This document shows, one piece after another, positions 62,980 through 64,000 of a stretch of 64,000 nt of DNA. The stretch covers positions 5,270,001-5,334,000 of the forward strand of contig NZ_CP104562.2 in NCBI RefSeq assembly GCF_025398155.2, in the 5' to 3' direction. Every line of letters begins with the position of its first letter. Positions within the stretch are counted from its first letter, which is position 1. The position numbers were made by a program, and so were the translations under genes. This stretch comes from Roseateles amylovorans. GTDB lineage: Bacteria; Pseudomonadota; Gammaproteobacteria; Burkholderiales; Burkholderiaceae_C. The notes under the pieces are model-generated. The model searched no databases. It saw only the letters and a list, made by a program, of their open reading frames with translations, and was not told where the DNA came from.

Positions 62980-64000
62980 GCAGGCCTCATGGCAGAAGTC
63001 GTCGAGACGGATGGTCGTGGCGCGGCACCCCGCACCAGCCATCCCAGATAGACCGCGAAATAAACGGGCAGCAGCACGGAGATCGCCCCCAGGGCCCACG
63101 TCAGCGACCCGCCCGAACTCAACACCAGCGCCACCGGCAGTACATACAACGCATTGCCGACCAGGCTGAAGACCAGCGCCCCGCGTTGCCGACCGGTGAC
63201 CATCGGCGTGACGGTCAGCGGCGCCGCGATGAAATGCGCGGCCACGTAAGGCGCCAACCAGCGGCCGTACTCGCCGGCGCGTGCCCAGTCGCTGCCCAGC
63301 AGCCAGCCGAACAATGCCGGGCCGGCCACCATCAGCACCACCATGCAGGGCAGCGCCACGGCCGCCAGCAGCGCCATGCCGCGTCGCAGCCGCGGGCGGA
63401 GGTCCACGCCACGCTGCCAGTCTCGCGCCAGCTCGCCCAACAGCGCCTCGGACAGGGCGCCGCCCACCAAGGTGGCGGGCGCCTTCACCAACCGCACCAT
63501 CAGTGCGTAATAGCCGGCCGTCGCCGCATCCGCCCAAGCCGCGATCAGCGCCAGCACCAAGGTCTCCTGGGCGGCATTGACGAAGGCATGCGGGCTGTTG
63601 AGCAGCGGGAACTGCCGATACCGCCACGCCAGACGACGCAGATGCCGCCAGTGCCAGGATTGGCCGGCACTGTCCAGCCGCGTCGCACGCTGCCATCGAC
63701 TGCCACGCGCGAGCAGCCACAGCGGCGCCAGCAGCGCGGCCAGGCTTTGCGACAGCACCAACGCCGCCACCGTGGCCAGGCCGCCCAAGGCCGACGCCGC
63801 CTGGGCCGCCGCCATCACGCCCTGCTGCAGCACCCGCGCCTGGGCAATGACCGCAATCTGGCCTTGCCGGTTGTTCCAGAGGCTGAGCGCCTGCTGCATG
63901 CCGGCCAGCGCCACGACCGGCGCCAGCATCAGCAGCCACGGATCGAGCGCATCCAGCGACATCCAGCGCCCACCCAGCGTCGCATGGTGGGCCATGACGA
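62976..64000 (-). CDS. Wzx-type flippase, 5' end outside the window
   Basis: Membrane protein of the MOP flippase superfamily, at least 339 residues visible with about 9-10 hydrophobic helices. The first visible part (LMLAPVVALAGMQQALSLWNNRQGQIAVIAQARVLQQG, read as consecutive segments) corresponds to the middle of the N-terminal half of such proteins. The typical length is 420-480, and the frame is open to the window edge, so the gene continues beyond it. ATG 63995 is therefore probably internal. It is the second flippase of the locus. Confidence 0.82.
   Translation of the reverse strand, partial: VMAHHATLGGRWMSLDALDPWLLMLAPVVALAGMQQALSLWNNRQGQIAVIAQARVLQQGVMAAAQAASALGGLATVAALVLSQSLAALLAPLWLLARGSRWQRATRLDSAGQSWHWRHLRRLAWRYRQFPLLNSPHAFVNAAQETLVLALIAAWADAATAGYYALMVRLVKAPATLVGGALSEALLGELARDWQRGVDLRPRLRRGMALLAAVALPCMVVLMVAGPALFGWLLGSDWARAGEYGRWLAPYVAAHFIAAPLTVTPMVTGRQRGALVFSLVGNALYVLPVALVLSSGGSLTWALGAISVLLPVYFAVYLGWLVRGAAPRPSVSTTSAMRPA

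Noticed and set aside
62980..63939. Upstream extension of the glycosyltransferase frame over the flippase gene
   Set aside because: The added residues are Gly/Ala/Arg-rich shadow sequence of the flippase. The glycosyltransferase fold starts at ATG 62979.

Overview
The window is GC-rich and almost wholly coding. It looks like a chromosomal segment of a betaproteobacterium of the order Burkholderiales, probably near the Roseateles/Mitsuaria/Rubrivivax group. The support is the housekeeping order lepA-lepB-DUF4845-rnc-era-recO-pdxJ-acpS-nagZ, the run plsX-fabH-fabD-fabG-acpP-fabF, and the codon bias. This placement is inference; no rRNA gene is present. I see no tRNA or rRNA genes, insertion sequences, integrases or CRISPR arrays.

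Layout. (1) 1-4.2 kb: small miscellaneous genes (a truncated MFS transporter, a GNAT enzyme, a DJ-1/PfpI protein, a membrane protein and a methyltransferase). (2) 4.2-15.3 kb, minus strand: mucD, lepA, lepB, DUF4845, rnc, era, recO, pdxJ, a GNAT gene, acpS and nagZ, many with 4-bp ATGA overlaps. (3) 15.4-23.2 kb, minus strand: yceD, rpmF, plsX, fabH, fabD, fabG, acpP, fabF and a small membrane protein. The rpoE-rseA-rseB genes I would expect between fabF and mucD are absent. (4) 23.3-26.6 kb: yceF-type maf and an RsmI-like methylase on the plus strand, converging on a minus-strand rhlE helicase.

(5) 26.8-64 kb is one large surface-polysaccharide locus. A WecA-type initiating transferase (minus) diverges from a long plus-strand array: an SLBB export protein, a Wzz-domain protein without kinase, and a MarR-type regulator preceded by two identical-format palindromes. 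Next comes a legionaminic acid pathway (LegB, LegC, LegG, LegI, a NeuD/LegH-like acetyltransferase, a CBS-nucleotidyltransferase like PtmE, and LegF). It is followed by Gmd, a Wzx flippase, a KpsC/S-like protein, an acyltransferase, an epimerase, several glycosyltransferases and a Wzy/WaaL-type protein. An acetamidino module (WbpG/PseA-like amidotransferase with HisH2 and HisF2) follows, then WbuB, an RmlD-like reductase, FnlA/WbvB and WecB/WbvD enzymes for a UDP-L-6-deoxy-HexNAc. A convergent minus-strand block ends the window: a partial second flippase, two glycosyltransferases, a methyltransferase, a DegT aminotransferase, a PglC-type initiating transferase and a CapD/WbpM dehydratase.

Taken together, the locus should make one or two glycans. 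Their likely ingredients are a legionaminic-type nonulosonic acid (possibly acetamidino-modified), an L-quinovosamine or L-fucosamine derivative, a GDP-6-deoxyhexose and a 4-amino-6-deoxy-GlcNAc-type first sugar. Two initiating transferases and two flippases, with only one visible polymerase, suggest two assembly lines sharing a locus. The exact sugars, linkages and whether the product is O-antigen, capsule or EPS cannot be read from sequence alone.
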